Part shown: piece after piece, positions 22,453-32,137 of the stretch
Layout: each line of letters starts with the position of its first letter
Position numbering within the stretch: the first letter of the stretch is position 1
Origin: Opitutia bacterium
GTDB taxonomy: Bacteria > Verrucomicrobiota > Verrucomicrobiia > Opitutales > Opitutaceae
Assembly (NCBI GenBank): GCA_003142955.1
Contig: PLOH01000107.1
Coordinates: forward strand, 1-38,638
Length of the DNA stretch: 38,638 nt
Reading direction: 5' to 3'
Notes under the pieces: model-generated
What the model was told of the DNA's origin: nothing
Seen by the model: only the letters and a program-made list of their open reading frames with translations
Databases searched by the model: none
Made by a program: the position numbers and the translations under genes

Positions 22453-22803
22453 ACCACGTCCGCTGGCTTCCACCGCCTGGATTCGTTCTCGGTTGGAACG
22501 TCCGATCTCCTGCCGTAGGGATGCAGGCTCGCTGCGCCCATTTCCGAGGGCGCGACAAGATCGCGCCCCTACAACGGAGGAAAATGCGTCGGCCTGGCCG
22601 AAAAGGAAACAGCCCTAGACTTCCGCCGTGACAGACCACTTCCCGCTTTCCCTGCACCGGCGATCCTGTATTCCTAGCTGGCAATGAGAATTCTGTTTCC
22701 CGACATCGGCGCCTACGATTGGCTTGAGCAATCCTTCAGCCGCGGGGACCAATCGGTGAAGTCATTGCCGCGCAGATGCTCCCGCTGAGCGCCCTTCGAA
22801 TCC
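22453..22803. other. Intergenic region with one hairpin repeat
   Basis: The 351-nt gap between the tyvelose-epimerase-like gene and rfbC holds the double hairpin at 22513-22577. A 34-codon frame at 22684-22788 starting MRILFPDIGAYDWLE could be the stub of a lost gene but has no recognisable family. No promoter was recognised. Confidence 0.5.
22513..22577. repeat. Double hairpin repeat (GGATGCAGGC...GCGCGACAAGATCGCGC type), copy 1
   Basis: The stretch has an outer CCGTAGGG/CCCTACAACGG frame, one imperfect inner stem (TGCAGGCTCGCTGCG) and one perfect stem GGCGCGA/TCGCGCC around CAAGA. A second copy in the same orientation is at 38509-38564, with few differences by eye. Confidence 0.85.
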
Positions 22804-23349
22804 ATGAAAATCCTGACTTGCGAATTGGAAGGCCTGCTGATCGTCGAGCCGGATGTCTACGGCGACCCGCGGGGCTTCTTCGTGGAAACATGGAACGCGC
22901 GGCGCTATCGCGACGCCGGGATCGACGCGACGTTTGTGCAGGACAATTTCTCCTTCTCCCAGCGCGGGACGTTGCGCGGGCTGCACTTTCAGAATCCGTT
23001 GGCTCAAGGCAAACTGGTTTCCGTCTGGCAGGGCGAGGTTTTTGACGTCGCGGTCGACCTGCGGCGCAGATCCCGCACCTTCGGGCAATGGCACGGCCTG
23101 GCATTAACCAGCGAAAACAAGCGGCAGTTCTGGGTTCCACCCGGATTCGCCCATGGCTTCGCGGTCATCAGCGAAACCGCGCTGTTTCACTACAAGTGCA
23201 CCGAGATATATTCGCCGCAGAATGAGCTGGGATTCCGCTGGGATGATCCTGAGGTCGGCATCAAATGGCCGGTCGCCGCACCGACGCTGTCACAACGCGA
23301 TGCCAGGGCGCCGCTGCTCAAAGAACTGCCGCGGGAGAAATTGTTTTAA
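22804..23349 (+). CDS. rfbC: dTDP-4-dehydrorhamnose 3,5-epimerase
   Basis: This 181-residue cupin enzyme makes dTDP-4-dehydro-L-rhamnose from dTDP-4-dehydro-6-deoxy-D-glucose. DPRGFFVETWN is at 21-31, the catalytic H61 lies in RGLHFQNP, K70 follows, and Y130 is in HYKCTEIY. FGFRWDDP-like LGFRWDDPEVGIKWP closes the fold. Length fits RmlC. It is the first gene of the rhamnose set (rfbC-rfbD-rfbB, then rfbA after an IS remnant). No Shine-Dalgarno; the leader is C/T-rich (GCGCCCTTCGAATCC). Confidence 0.93.
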   Translation: MKILTCELEGLLIVEPDVYGDPRGFFVETWNARRYRDAGIDATFVQDNFSFSQRGTLRGLHFQNPLAQGKLVSVWQGEVFDVAVDLRRRSRTFGQWHGLALTSENKRQFWVPPGFAHGFAVISETALFHYKCTEIYSPQNELGFRWDDPEVGIKWPVAAPTLSQRDARAPLLKELPREKLF

Positions 23350-23395
23350 TCTAGTTCTAGATTCCCAGATCCGCCTTCGGCCATTATCCTCTCCC

Positions 23396-24274
23396 ATGAA
23401 TCCACGCAAAATCCTTTTGTTCGGCAAGATCGGGCAGGTTGGTTGGGAGCTCCGCCGGACGCTCGCAACCATGAGTCAGCTGGTCTGCGTCGATTATCCC
23501 GACGTCGACCTGACCAGCCCCGACTCCATCCGGCAATGGATTGAGTCCAGTGCGCCCGAAATCATCATCAACGCCGCCGCCTATACTGCGGTCGACAAGG
23601 CCGAGACCGAGTCCACCCGCGCCATGAAGATCAACGGCGAGGCGCCGGGGATCATGGCCGTCGAGGCGAAAAAACGGGGCGCCCTGCTGGTCCATTACTC
23701 GACCGACTACGTATACGACGGATCAAAAACGTCTCCTTACGCCGAAGAGGACGCACCGAATCCGTTAGGCGCCTACGGTCGCACCAAGCTCGCCGGCGAC
23801 CAGGCAATTCAACAGGTCGGTTGCGAGCACCTGATCTTCCGGCTATGTTGGGTCTATGGCGCGCGGGGCGGCAATTTCATGCTTACCATGATGCGACTGG
23901 CCCGCGAACGCGAGAAGCTCCGCGTCGTGCAGGATCAGGTTGGTTGCCCGACCTGGTCGCGAATGATCGCGGAGACGACTGCGCTGGCGCTCAAGGGGAC
24001 GATTCCTCCGGCCAAAAACGGGCCCCGTCAGGGCGTTTATCATCTGTGCTCGTCGGGTCAGACCAGCTGGCACGGATTTGCGAGCGCCATCGTCGAGCTC
24101 ATGCCTGCGGAGGGCAGGAAGTGCCGCGAGGTCGAAGGCATTGGTTCGTCCGAATATCCCACGCCAACGAAGCGGCCGCCCTACTCCGTGATGTCGTGCG
24201 ACAAACTCGCGCGCGATTTCGGCCTGCGGCTGCCCGACTGGCGCGAAAGCCTCCAACAGGTCATGGAGAAATGA
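23396..24274 (+). CDS. rfbD: dTDP-4-dehydrorhamnose reductase
   Basis: This 292-residue NADPH-dependent SDR is the last step to dTDP-L-rhamnose. [13 protein letters not shown] at 7-19 carries the nucleotide loop, [13 protein letters not shown] the RmlD-typical segment at 58-70, STDYVYDG at 102-109, and the catalytic YGRTK (Y127, K131). [16 protein letters not shown] and [11 protein letters not shown] are typical RmlD motifs. The frame is open upstream into rfbC, but the ATG at 23396 starts the family sequence. The gap to rfbC is 46 nt and to rfbB 22 nt, so the three genes are probably one transcript. Confidence 0.93.
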   Translation: MNPRKILLFGKIGQVGWELRRTLATMSQLVCVDYPDVDLTSPDSIRQWIESSAPEIIINAAAYTAVDKAETESTRAMKINGEAPGIMAVEAKKRGALLVHYSTDYVYDGSKTSPYAEEDAPNPLGAYGRTKLAGDQAIQQVGCEHLIFRLCWVYGARGGNFMLTMMRLAREREKLRVVQDQVGCPTWSRMIAETTALALKGTIPPAKNGPRQGVYHLCSSGQTSWHGFASAIVELMPAEGRKCREVEGIGSSEYPTPTKRPPYSVMSCDKLARDFGLRLPDWRESLQQVMEK

Positions 24275-24296
24275 CTCTTCGCGGTTACTCCCCATC

Positions 24297-25361
24297 ATGA
24301 ATCTACTCGTCACCGGCGGTTGCGGCTTCATTGGCTCGAATTTCATCCGGCAGCGTCTCACTGAAAGCGACCCGCTCCTGACCAAACTCGTCAACCTCGA
24401 CCAGCTGACGTATGCCGGCAATCCGTCCAACCTCGCAGATCTCGCCGGTGACACGCGCTACGTTTTCGTGCAGGGCGATATCGGCGACCCGGTGCTGGTG
24501 GCCCGCCTGCTCGCGGAACACGCCATCGACGCCGTGGTTAATTTCGCCGCCGAGTCGCACGTCGACCGCTCGATCGATTCACCGGAGCCCTTCATCCAGA
24601 CCAATGTCGTCGGCACGCTGCGACTGCTCAACAATGCGCGCCTATACTGGTCGAAGCTGCCGGAGCCGCGGAAAAACGCCTTTCGGCTCCTGCATGTCTC
24701 GACGGACGAAGTCTATGGCACGCTGGCACCCGGTGACCCCGCTTTTACGGAGGAAACCCCGTTCGCACCAAATTCGCCCTATGCGGCCTCGAAGGCAGCC
24801 AGTGACCACCTGGTCCGCGCCTATCACCACACCTACGGGCTGCCCGTCCTCACCACCAACTGCTCCAACAATTACGGGCCCTATCACTTTCCCGAGAAAC
24901 TGATCCCGCTAGTGATTCTGAATGCCCTCGAGGGAAAATCGCTGCCGGTTTACGGCGACGGCCAGCAGATCCGCGACTGGCTCTACGTCGAAGATCACGC
25001 CGCGGCGATCTGGCTCGTCCTGCGCCAGGGCCGCGTCGGCGAGACCTATAACATAGGCGGCCTGAGTGAAAAGCCTAACATCGAGATCGTTCGAACCATC
25101 TGCGCATTGCTGGATCGGAAAAGCCCGCGTTCCGACCACCAGTCCTATGCGGTCCAGATTACGTATGTTACCGATCGCCCAGGGCATGACCGGCGGTATG
25201 CAATCAATTGCACCAAACTCCAGCGGGAACTTGGCTGGAACCCTTGCGAGTCGTTTTCCACCGGCCTCGAAAAGACCGTCGACTGGTATCTCACTCATCG
25301 CGAATGGGCTGCAGACATCACCGCACGAAAATACGCCCGCGAGCGGTTGGGCACCGGGTAG
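24297..25361 (+). CDS. rfbB: dTDP-glucose 4,6-dehydratase
   Basis: This 354-residue extended SDR converts dTDP-glucose to dTDP-4-dehydro-6-deoxyglucose. [10 protein letters not shown] is at 6-15, [12 protein letters not shown] at 82-93, the signature HVSTDEVYG at 133-141 with the T136-D137-E138 catalytic triad part, and YAASK (Y162, K166). [21 protein letters not shown] is the usual substrate segment. Length fits RmlB. It ends at 25361, only 6 nt before an inverted-repeat-bracketed IS remnant, which cuts the gene set from rfbA. Confidence 0.93.
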   Translation: MNLLVTGGCGFIGSNFIRQRLTESDPLLTKLVNLDQLTYAGNPSNLADLAGDTRYVFVQGDIGDPVLVARLLAEHAIDAVVNFAAESHVDRSIDSPEPFIQTNVVGTLRLLNNARLYWSKLPEPRKNAFRLLHVSTDEVYGTLAPGDPAFTEETPFAPNSPYAASKAASDHLVRAYHHTYGLPVLTTNCSNNYGPYHFPEKLIPLVILNALEGKSLPVYGDGQQIRDWLYVEDHAAAIWLVLRQGRVGETYNIGGLSEKPNIEIVRTICALLDRKSPRSDHQSYAVQITYVTDRPGHDRRYAINCTKLQRELGWNPCESFSTGLEKTVDWYLTHREWAADITARKYARERLGTG

Positions 25362-25367
25362 CAGCGT

Positions 25368-25418
25368 GTCGGACTTCGTCCTCCGCGCTGCTAGTGGCAA
25401 ATGGCGTTCGCCATTTGC
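25368..25418. repeat. Left inverted-repeat arm of the IS remnant, with palindrome
   Basis: GTCGGACTTCGTCCTCCG (25368-25385) is the exact reverse complement of 26340-26357. It is followed by GCAAATGGCG-TT-CGCCATTTGC (25397-25418), a 22-bp near-perfect palindrome. The arm begins 6 nt after the rfbB stop. Confidence 0.85.
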
Positions 25419-25429
25419 TCCGGAAACGA

Positions 25430-26170
25430 TAATATTCTTAGGTTCAGTGGAAACTATTTTTGCTGGAGAGCGTCGAAGTAGTAGGTCCGCACGCTTTGTC
25501 GACTTGGACCGCCAGACCCCGATGGTTCTGCCGGATGATCTGCGCGAGTGGGTGCCCGCCGGTCAGATCGTGCATTTCATCCTGGAGGTCGTGGAGCAGC
25601 GGCCCATCACCGACTTTCGGGTCAACGACCGCGGGACCGGCAGCGAGCAATATCCACCCAGGATGATGCTCGCGTTGTTGATTTACTGTTACGCAACCGG
25701 GCGCTTTGGTTCCCGGACGAGCGCAACAGGCCGAGAATCAGGAAACCAAAGAAGCCCTCGACATTCCTGCCGAGCTGACGCGACGCGAGGATCGCAAAGC
25801 GGCGTTGCAGCAGGCGCGGCAAGTCATCGAAGCACGCGCCAAGGAGATAGCCGCCGCGCAACCAGCCGATTACCAGGCCAAGCAAGCCCAACGCCGGGCG
25901 CAGCGCGAGGCGGGGAAAAAGCCGCGTGGCCCGGAGGCGACGCCTAAAGAAGTGATGGCGCACCGGCTCAAGACGACCCTGGGAAAGCTCCTTTACAAAC
26001 TGCGCAAGCAAACCGTGGAACCAGTCTTCGGCATCATCAAAGAGGTGATGGGCTTCCGGCGCTTTCGTTTAAGGGGCCATGCCAACGTCGCACTGGAATG
26101 GACTCTGGTCTGCGTGAGCTATAACCTCAAACGGCTCTTCACCCTCAAAAACCTCGCGGTCGCGGCGTAA
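25430..26170 (+). pseudogene. Internally deleted IS1182-type transposase remnant
   Basis: Two transposase pieces in different frames. The N-terminal piece (about 25440-25735) reads FVDLDRQTPMVLPDDLREWV, then VNDRGTGSEQYPPRMMLALLIYCYATGRF, matching the start of IS1182-family transposases. The C-terminal piece (25706-26170, shifted frame) has a charged coiled-coil linker (EDRKAALQQARQVIEARAKEI), then KLRKQTVEPVFGIIKEVMGFRRFRLRG and WTLVCVSYNLKRLF, the usual end with the last catalytic glutamate. The middle, including the catalytic aspartates, is missing: together the pieces make about 240 residues against roughly 450-500 for a full protein. It cannot transpose on its own. It sits between rfbB and rfbA. 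Confidence 0.87.
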
Positions 26171-26311
26171 ACCTGCCGCCCGAACCTCTCGCCGGCCAGG
26201 AAAACCGGACCGGTGTCGTCATAAGTGACTTTCTCCGGATTTGCACCCGACCTCCGCCGACACGAAATCACTTTTTAGGGCTCACGCACTGCTACGCACA
26301 AGTCCGTCCCA

Positions 26312-26357
26312 AATGGCGCCAGCCATTTGCCAAGGAGCACGGAGGACGAAGTCCGAC
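26312..26357. repeat. Right inverted-repeat arm of the IS remnant, with palindrome
   Basis: CGGAGGACGAAGTCCGAC (26340-26357) is the perfect inverted partner of 25368-25385, preceded by CAAATGGC-GCCA-GCCATTTG, which is related to the palindrome of the left arm. The remaining part of 26171-26508 shows nothing else beyond a 10-bp palindrome GACCGCGGTC near 26490. Confidence 0.85.
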
Positions 26358-26508
26358 GGGCTCCTAGAGCCAAAGCGCCCGATTTTCAGATCTTTCACCC
26401 GGGGCGAATGAGAAAACTATTTACCAAATGCCCAAAACGGAATGTGCTGGACATGGATGCATGCCATCATTCCCAACGAAGGCATGACCGCGGTCTGACC
26501 CCCAACCC

Positions 26509-27405
26509 ATGGCCAACCACCCTCTCCCCGTCCTTTCCCGCCGCGGCCTGATTCTGGCCGGCGGCTCCGGCACCCGACTGTATCCGCTGACGATCGCGGT
26601 GTCGAAGCAGTTGATGCCAGTTTACGACAAGCCGATGATCTACTATCCGCTGTCGGTTTTGATGCTGGCGGGAATCCGAGAGATCCTTCTCATCTCGACG
26701 CCGCAGGATCTGCCGCTGTTTCAACGCCTGTTCGGCGATGGTTCTGACTTGGGGCTTCAGCTGGCCTACGCCGCCCAGCCGCGGCCGGAGGGACTCGCGC
26801 AAGCGTTTCACATTGGGGCCGATTTCGTGACCGGCCACCCTTCGGCCCTCGTGCTGGGAGACAACCTTTTTTATGGCCACGATTTCGCCCGGTCACTGGA
26901 GGTTGCCAATGCGCGCGCTGTCGGGGCGACCATTTTTGGTTATCGCGTCGCGGATCCCCATGCTTACGGGGTCGTCGAATTCGCGCCGGATGGCCGCGTG
27001 CTTTCCATCGAGGAGAAGCCGAAACAGCCCAAATCGTTCTACGCGGTCCCGGGTCTCTATTTCTACGACGAACAGGTAGTCCCCCTGGCGCTGTCGCTTC
27101 AGCCCTCCGCCCGCGGTGAACTGGAGATCACGGACCTCAATCGCCTCTATCTCGAGCGAAGCCAGCTCCATGTTGAGTTGCTCGGCCGCGGCACGGCCTG
27201 GCTGGACACGGGCACGCACGACGCCCTGATCGAGGCCGCCCAGTTCGTCCACGTCATCGAACACCGTCAGGGCCTGAAGATTGCCTGCCTGGAGGAGATT
27301 GCCTTCCGCCAAGGTTGGATCACGGCCGATCAACTGCGGGCCCGCGTACGCTTCCTTGGCAAGACGCCTTACGCCCGCTATCTTGAGACCTTGCTGCCCG
27401 GCTGA
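26509..27405 (+). CDS. rfbA: Glucose-1-phosphate thymidylyltransferase
   Basis: This 298-residue enzyme makes dTDP-glucose from dTTP and glucose 1-phosphate, the first step of the rhamnose route. [16 protein letters not shown] is at 13-28, [32 protein letters not shown] follows, RPEGLAQAF and LGDNLFYGH are typical substrate segments, and [13 protein letters not shown] occurs near residue 225. Length fits RmlA. In most loci rfbA is adjacent to rfbB; here it is separated by the IS remnant (1147 nt), so it may need its own promoter, but I could not identify one. The leader CGGTCTGACCCCCAACCC again has no clear Shine-Dalgarno. Confidence 0.93.
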   Translation: MANHPLPVLSRRGLILAGGSGTRLYPLTIAVSKQLMPVYDKPMIYYPLSVLMLAGIREILLISTPQDLPLFQRLFGDGSDLGLQLAYAAQPRPEGLAQAFHIGADFVTGHPSALVLGDNLFYGHDFARSLEVANARAVGATIFGYRVADPHAYGVVEFAPDGRVLSIEEKPKQPKSFYAVPGLYFYDEQVVPLALSLQPSARGELEITDLNRLYLERSQLHVELLGRGTAWLDTGTHDALIEAAQFVHVIEHRQGLKIACLEEIAFRQGWITADQLRARVRFLGKTPYARYLETLLPG

Positions 27406-27493
27406 AGTATCAGGATGATGTTCCCGAGAGTTGCGGGCGTTCCCCCGGGACGCGCTCGCGACTTCGGAGCCCCGGAGACACCTCCTGCCACCC

Positions 27494-30049
27494 ATGCAAC
27501 TTTCAATCATCACCCCCCTCTTCAATCGCCTCGACTTGACCCGGGCGTTTGTGGCGGCGCTGCCAGGCTCGCTGCCGCCGGGTCTGGAATGGGAGTGCCT
27601 GTTGATTGACGACGCTTCGACCGACGGCACGCGGGCCTGGCTCGAATCGCTATCACTTCCTTTCAGGGTTTTCCATAACGAGCAGAATCTTGGCTTTGCC
27701 GCCGCCTGCAACCACGGTGCCCAGGAAGCGAGCGGTGATGTGCTCGCGCTGCTCAACAACGACCTGGTACTTTCGCCGGGATGGCTTCCCCCAATGCTGG
27801 CCGCGCTCAACCGTCCCCGGGTTGGTCTCGTGGGCAACGTGCAACGCCGGGTGTCGGACGGCGCCGTCGAGCATGCCGGCGTCGCCGTTGACCGCAACGG
27901 CAAGGTCGATCACATCCGCCGCCTGCCTTCGCGCCCCCGCGGCACGCGGACTGTTCTCGCGGTCACGGCCGCCTGCTGCCTCGTGCGCCGGACCGATTTT
28001 CTCGTTTCGGGAGGCTTTGATGTCGCCTTTGAAAATGGCGGCGAAGACGTCGATTTCGCCCTGAAACTGCGGGCGCGCGGCCAACGCGCCGTCGTCTGTC
28101 TGGACAGTGTCGTACGCCACCACGTCAGTTCGTCGCGCGGCCCGGCTTCCTTGCGTGATGAGCGGAACAGCTATCGGCTTTGCAGTCGTTGGCGCGAGAT
28201 CATCCTTCAGGAGACGGCGCTCGCGTGGGCGCGGGAGGCGGTGCGGTTCCGACAGCTGCGCGTGGGAACGGAAGCATTGCGGGCCGGGCTGGCGTGCCTG
28301 CCCACGACAATCGGCCTGGCGCACCGCCCTCCCGCCATCGCCCGGCAGCATGCCGCCCATGCACTGTTGCGGGAGGAGATCCGCTGGAAAAAACTCCTGC
28401 ATGGGGGCGAGGTCCCAAGCGCGCCGCCCGCGTCCAAGCTCTATCGCTGCGACCGGTTCTTCCTTGATGAGCCGAATGCCGACACGGCATGGCTCCGTGA
28501 CCATGCCACGATTGAACTGCCGCCGGACTTTCCCGTCTCGAATCTGTTTCTCGCTGGTTGCGTCGCGCCGGCAGACCCCGCCTACCCGCAATCGGCCGGT
28601 CAACTCGGGCTGCGTCTCCGAATCAACGGGGTGCAATCCGTGGTCGTTTACCCGTTGCCGGAAGACAACTTCAATCTCGGAGTGGATGCGCCGGCCGCCA
28701 TCGCCGGCCGGCCGACGCGCATCGAGGTGAGCCTGGTCGGCGTCGGATTGACGAACTTCCTCGCGTGGGTTGGACGCATCGTCGAGACGTGGCCGCTCCC
28801 ACGTCCCTTGCGTCGGATTTTTCGCTGCTACAGGCAACAGCGGCTCAACCGGCGGCTACGTCTCGCGCAGGTCGTTGCGGACGACGAGGTGATTTTTGAT
28901 TTCAAGTATCAGCCGGCGCTGGCGCCCCGCCTTCGCAAGCTGGCTGCGCCCCAAGGAGTGAACCTCGTCGGCTGGTTCCGCGGTGAACTGGGTATCGGAG
29001 AGTCGGTGCGATGCATGGCGAGAGCCTGCGATGCCGCGGGCCTGGCCGCCGCCCTCATCGACCTGAAGCTCAACTGCCTGAATCGCGACGGCGACACCAC
29101 CTACGCCACCCGGCTGCAGGAGACCAATCCGCATCCGGTCAACATCTTCCATCTCGATCCCCCGGTGTCGCAGGACATCGATCATCTCCACGGGCGGGCT
29201 TTCCGCGCCGACCATTACAATATCGGCTTTTGGGCGTGGGAACTGCCGGAATTTCCAGACGGCTGGGTGGACCGGCATCGCTTCTTCGATGAGATCTGGT
29301 GCCCCTCCGAGTTCACCCGCGCCGCCATCGCCGCCAAGCTGCCGAAACCGGTGCTGGCCATGCCGCACGCCATCGAATTTCCGGTGCCGAAGGGCGACTT
29401 TCGCAAGAAGTTCGGCCTGCCGAATCGCGTGTTTCTCTTCCTGTTTGTTTACGATCTGAATTCGACCCAGGAGCGCAAGAATCCGAAAGCGGTGATCGCC
29501 GCATTTCGCAAGGCCTTCCCCCTCGGCGGTCCGGTCGGTCTGGTCGTCAAGACGCACAACCCGGACCGGCATTCGGTCGCCTTCGCCGAACTCGAATCGG
29601 AATTGAAGGATTTGCCGAACACCCACCTGATCTGCGAAACCCTGCCCCGCACCGCCGTCTACGAATTGCAGCAGGCCTGCGATTGTTTTGTCTCACTGCA
29701 TCGGGCCGAAGGGTTCGGCCTCAGCGTCGCCGAGGCCATGTACCTGGGCAAACCGGTCATCACGACGGATTGGTCGGGCACCGCCGAGTTCGTCAATGTC
29801 ACCAATGGTTGTCCGGTCAACTACCGCCTTCTCACACTCGACTGCGACTACGGTCCTTATTTGCGCGGTCAGACCTGGGCCGATCCCGACATTGATCAGG
29901 CCGCCCACTGGATGCGGTCTCTGGAGGACGACAGAAGCTTCCGCGAAAGCCTGGGCAGGCGGGCGGCCGCCGACATCCGCAGAAGTTTCTCACCCAAGAC
30001 GATCGGCCGCCGCTATCGACGCCGCCTCGAGTCGTTCTCACTCTGGTAG
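27494..30049 (+). CDS. Bifunctional GT2-GT4 glycosyltransferase fusion
   Basis: This 851-residue protein combines an N-terminal GT2 domain and a C-terminal GT4 domain. The GT2 part has LSIITPLFNR at 3-12, LLIDDASTDGT at 36-46, the metal motif LLNNDLVLSPGW at 86-97 and EDVDFALKLRARG near 200. A middle region of about 200 residues, with no clear signature, follows. The GT4 part starts at about 490 with LVGWFRGELGIGESVRCMARA, contains YNIGFWAWELPEFP, and ends with the EGFGLSVAE motif (E739, E747) and GKPVITTDWSG. It probably adds two sugars in sequence to the same glycan. The frame is open 21 codons further upstream, but the ATG at 27494 starts the GT2 fold. Last gene of the rhamnose block. Confidence 0.88.
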   Translation: MQLSIITPLFNRLDLTRAFVAALPGSLPPGLEWECLLIDDASTDGTRAWLESLSLPFRVFHNEQNLGFAAACNHGAQEASGDVLALLNNDLVLSPGWLPPMLAALNRPRVGLVGNVQRRVSDGAVEHAGVAVDRNGKVDHIRRLPSRPRGTRTVLAVTAACCLVRRTDFLVSGGFDVAFENGGEDVDFALKLRARGQRAVVCLDSVVRHHVSSSRGPASLRDERNSYRLCSRWREIILQETALAWAREAVRFRQLRVGTEALRAGLACLPTTIGLAHRPPAIARQHAAHALLREEIRWKKLLHGGEVPSAPPASKLYRCDRFFLDEPNADTAWLRDHATIELPPDFPVSNLFLAGCVAPADPAYPQSAGQLGLRLRINGVQSVVVYPLPEDNFNLGVDAPAAIAGRPTRIEVSLVGVGLTNFLAWVGRIVETWPLPRPLRRIFRCYRQQRLNRRLRLAQVVADDEVIFDFKYQPALAPRLRKLAAPQGVNLVGWFRGELGIGESVRCMARACDAAGLAAALIDLKLNCLNRDGDTTYATRLQETNPHPVNIFHLDPPVSQDIDHLHGRAFRADHYNIGFWAWELPEFPDGWVDRHRFFDEIWCPSEFTRAAIAAKLPKPVLAMPHAIEFPVPKGDFRKKFGLPNRVFLFLFVYDLNSTQERKNPKAVIAAFRKAFPLGGPVGLVVKTHNPDRHSVAFAELESELKDLPNTHLICETLPRTAVYELQQACDCFVSLHRAEGFGLSVAEAMYLGKPVITTDWSGTAEFVNVTNGCPVNYRLLTLDCDYGPYLRGQTWADPDIDQAAHWMRSLEDDRSFRESLGRRAAADIRRSFSPKTIGRRYRRRLESFSLW

Positions 30050-30176
30050 TCGGCACCGCTGGCAGTCGTTCCCCGGATGGCGTCCCGGGAACCTCGACCG
30101 AAGCGGCGCCTTTGACCCACTGGCGCGGGAAAACCGTGACAGTTCCACCCCGCTGGACTACGCTAGTGACCTCTTC

Positions 30177-32102
30177 ATGAATAACCCCGCCCGCTTCGCT
30201 CGCTCGCTTCTCCGGAAGTTGCTTTTTGGCCTCGTGCTGCCCGTCGCGGCTTTTGCCGCCGACACAAAACAAAATTTCTACACCGCCATCTACATCCCGG
30301 TCATGATGGTCCGCCGGCTGGCCGACCCCGCGGTCCGACAGCGCGAATGGGAGACCATCAGTCGCCAACTCAAGGTCGACAAGGTTTACATCGAGTCCGA
30401 GCGGGACCGGATGCTGGCCGACGACCAGACGCTGGAGGACCTGAAGAAGTTCTTCACGGATCACGGCGTGCGCGTCGCCGGCGGCATCACTTACTCCGAC
30501 AATAGAGGAGCCCAGTATCACTCGTTCTGCTATACCAATCCCGACGATCGCGCCTTCGTCCAGCGCGTAGCCGAGCTTACCGCCCGCCACTTTGACGAAA
30601 TCATCCTCGATGACTTCTTCTTCGTCACCACGAAGAACGCCTCCGATATCGCGGCCAAGGGCAACCGCACCTGGACGCAGTTCCGCCTCGATCTGATGGA
30701 CGACGTGGCGGAGAACCTCCTCCTCAAGCCGGCCCGGGCGGTCAACCCGAAGGTGAAGATCACCATCAAGTTCCCCAACTGGTACGAGCACTTCCAGGGG
30801 CTCGGCTTCGATCTCGACAAGGAGTCGCGGCTTTTCGACGGCATCTACACCGGCACGGAGACCCGCGATCCGGGCCTCACCGACCAGTTCCTGCAGCAGT
30901 ACGAGAGCTACCAGATTCTCCGCTATTTCGAGAACATTGCGCCCGGCCGCAACGGCGGCGGCTGGGTCGACACTTTCAGTAACCGCTATGTCGATCGTTA
31001 CGCCGAACAGCTCTGGGATACCGCGTTCGCCAAGCCGCGCGAGATCACCCTTTTTAACTGGGCCGCCCTTCTCCAGCCCATCGAACCCGGCGAGCGGCCC
31101 TGGCAGGCGCTTCCCACCAGCTTTGATTTGTTCAAGATCATGCCGCCATTCCGGGGATTTGGCGCGGCGCTGGGCACGCCGCCGCCCACCATGGCCAGCG
31201 TGGCCGGCGCCGCCCTCGCCCAGGTCAACACTTTCCTCGGCCAGCTCGGCCAGCCGATCGGTATCAAGAGCTACAAACCTCACCACTCCTCCGGCGAGGA
31301 TTTCCTCCCGAATTTCCTCGGCATGATCGGTCTTCCCATCGACCTGTACTCCACTTTCCCGACCGACGCCGACCTTGTGCTGCTGACCGAGTCCGCCAAG
31401 TTCGATCCGGATATCGTCGCCAAGATCAAGACGCAGCTCAACGACGGGAAGTCCGTCGTCATCACCTCCGGCCTGCTGCACGCGCTGCAGGGCAAGGGCA
31501 TCGAGGACATCGTCGAGGTCGAGTACACGGAACGCCGGTTTATCGCAGATGGCTACACCACCGGATTTGGCTCGGGCAACCGGAGCGGCCTGGGCGAAGA
31601 TTCCCGCGCCTCCGGTATGCTGTTCCCGGAGCTCCGCTTTTATACCAACGACGCCTGGGCGCTGGTCAGCGCCATGTCCGACAACGTCGGTTTCCCGTTG
31701 CTGCTGATGGATCGCTACGGCAAGGGCGTCCTCTACGTCTGGACGATGCCTGACAATTTCCACCACCTGTACCGCCTGCCACCGAACGTCACGAGCGCCT
31801 TCAAGGACGTCTTGATGAAAGGCTTTTTCGTCCGGATCGACGGCCCCAGCCAAGTCGCGCTGTTTGCCTACGACAACCACACCTTCATCGTCGAATCGTT
31901 TCTCGATCACGAGACTGACGTGAAAGTCTCTGTCGCTGGTGGCTTCACGAAGCTGCGCGATCTGGTTACCGGCGAGGTGATTTCAGGACAGGAACCGCCG
32001 CCGGCCAATCCATGGCTGCGCCGGCCGGACGAGGAGAAGCGCATGGTGTTCCACGTGCACGTGCTGCCGCACAGTTATCTCGTCTTCGCCGCGGAGAAAT
32101 AG
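30177..32102 (+). CDS. Secreted protein of unknown family, glycosidase-like TIM-barrel plus GATase-like domain
   Basis: This 641-residue protein has an N-terminal signal peptide (positive start, then LLFGLVLPVAAFAADT, with cleavage after AFA). Residues 30-330 look like a barrel: KVDKVYIESERDRMLADDQT, VRVAGGITYSDNRG, EIILDDFFFVTTKNASD and KVKITIKFPNWYEHFQGLG are strand ends with acidic residues (D-D in ILDDFFF) as in glycoside hydrolases. Residues about 390-500 resemble a glutamine-amidotransferase-like domain like that of GH42 enzymes (ADLVLLTESAKFDP, KSVVITSGLLHAL). The C-terminus is beta-rich (VALFAYDNHTFIVES). I recognise no named family, so a glycan-cleaving role is only a guess supported by the downstream GH13 and AGE genes. 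The frame is open upstream but the ATG at 30177 begins the signal peptide. Confidence 0.75.
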   Translation: MNNPARFARSLLRKLLFGLVLPVAAFAADTKQNFYTAIYIPVMMVRRLADPAVRQREWETISRQLKVDKVYIESERDRMLADDQTLEDLKKFFTDHGVRVAGGITYSDNRGAQYHSFCYTNPDDRAFVQRVAELTARHFDEIILDDFFFVTTKNASDIAAKGNRTWTQFRLDLMDDVAENLLLKPARAVNPKVKITIKFPNWYEHFQGLGFDLDKESRLFDGIYTGTETRDPGLTDQFLQQYESYQILRYFENIAPGRNGGGWVDTFSNRYVDRYAEQLWDTAFAKPREITLFNWAALLQPIEPGERPWQALPTSFDLFKIMPPFRGFGAALGTPPPTMASVAGAALAQVNTFLGQLGQPIGIKSYKPHHSSGEDFLPNFLGMIGLPIDLYSTFPTDADLVLLTESAKFDPDIVAKIKTQLNDGKSVVITSGLLHALQGKGIEDIVEVEYTERRFIADGYTTGFGSGNRSGLGEDSRASGMLFPELRFYTNDAWALVSAMSDNVGFPLLLMDRYGKGVLYVWTMPDNFHHLYRLPPNVTSAFKDVLMKGFFVRIDGPSQVALFAYDNHTFIVESFLDHETDVKVSVAGGFTKLRDLVTGEVISGQEPPPANPWLRRPDEEKRMVFHVHVLPHSYLVFAAEK

Positions 32103-32137
32103 CCGCGGCGCGCCAAAGCGGATCGTTGTAATTAGAT

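Noticed and set aside
22684-22788. 34-codon frame starting MRILFPDIGAYDWLE before rfbC
   Set aside because: Too short and without a recognisable family. Possibly a gene stub, but not supportable as a feature.
29832-31910. Long antisense open frame of about 690 codons opposite the GT2-GT4 and exported-protein genes
   Set aside because: It is a GC-rich shadow frame with no recognisable motif, low-complexity composition and no start context. The plus-strand genes there have clear domains.
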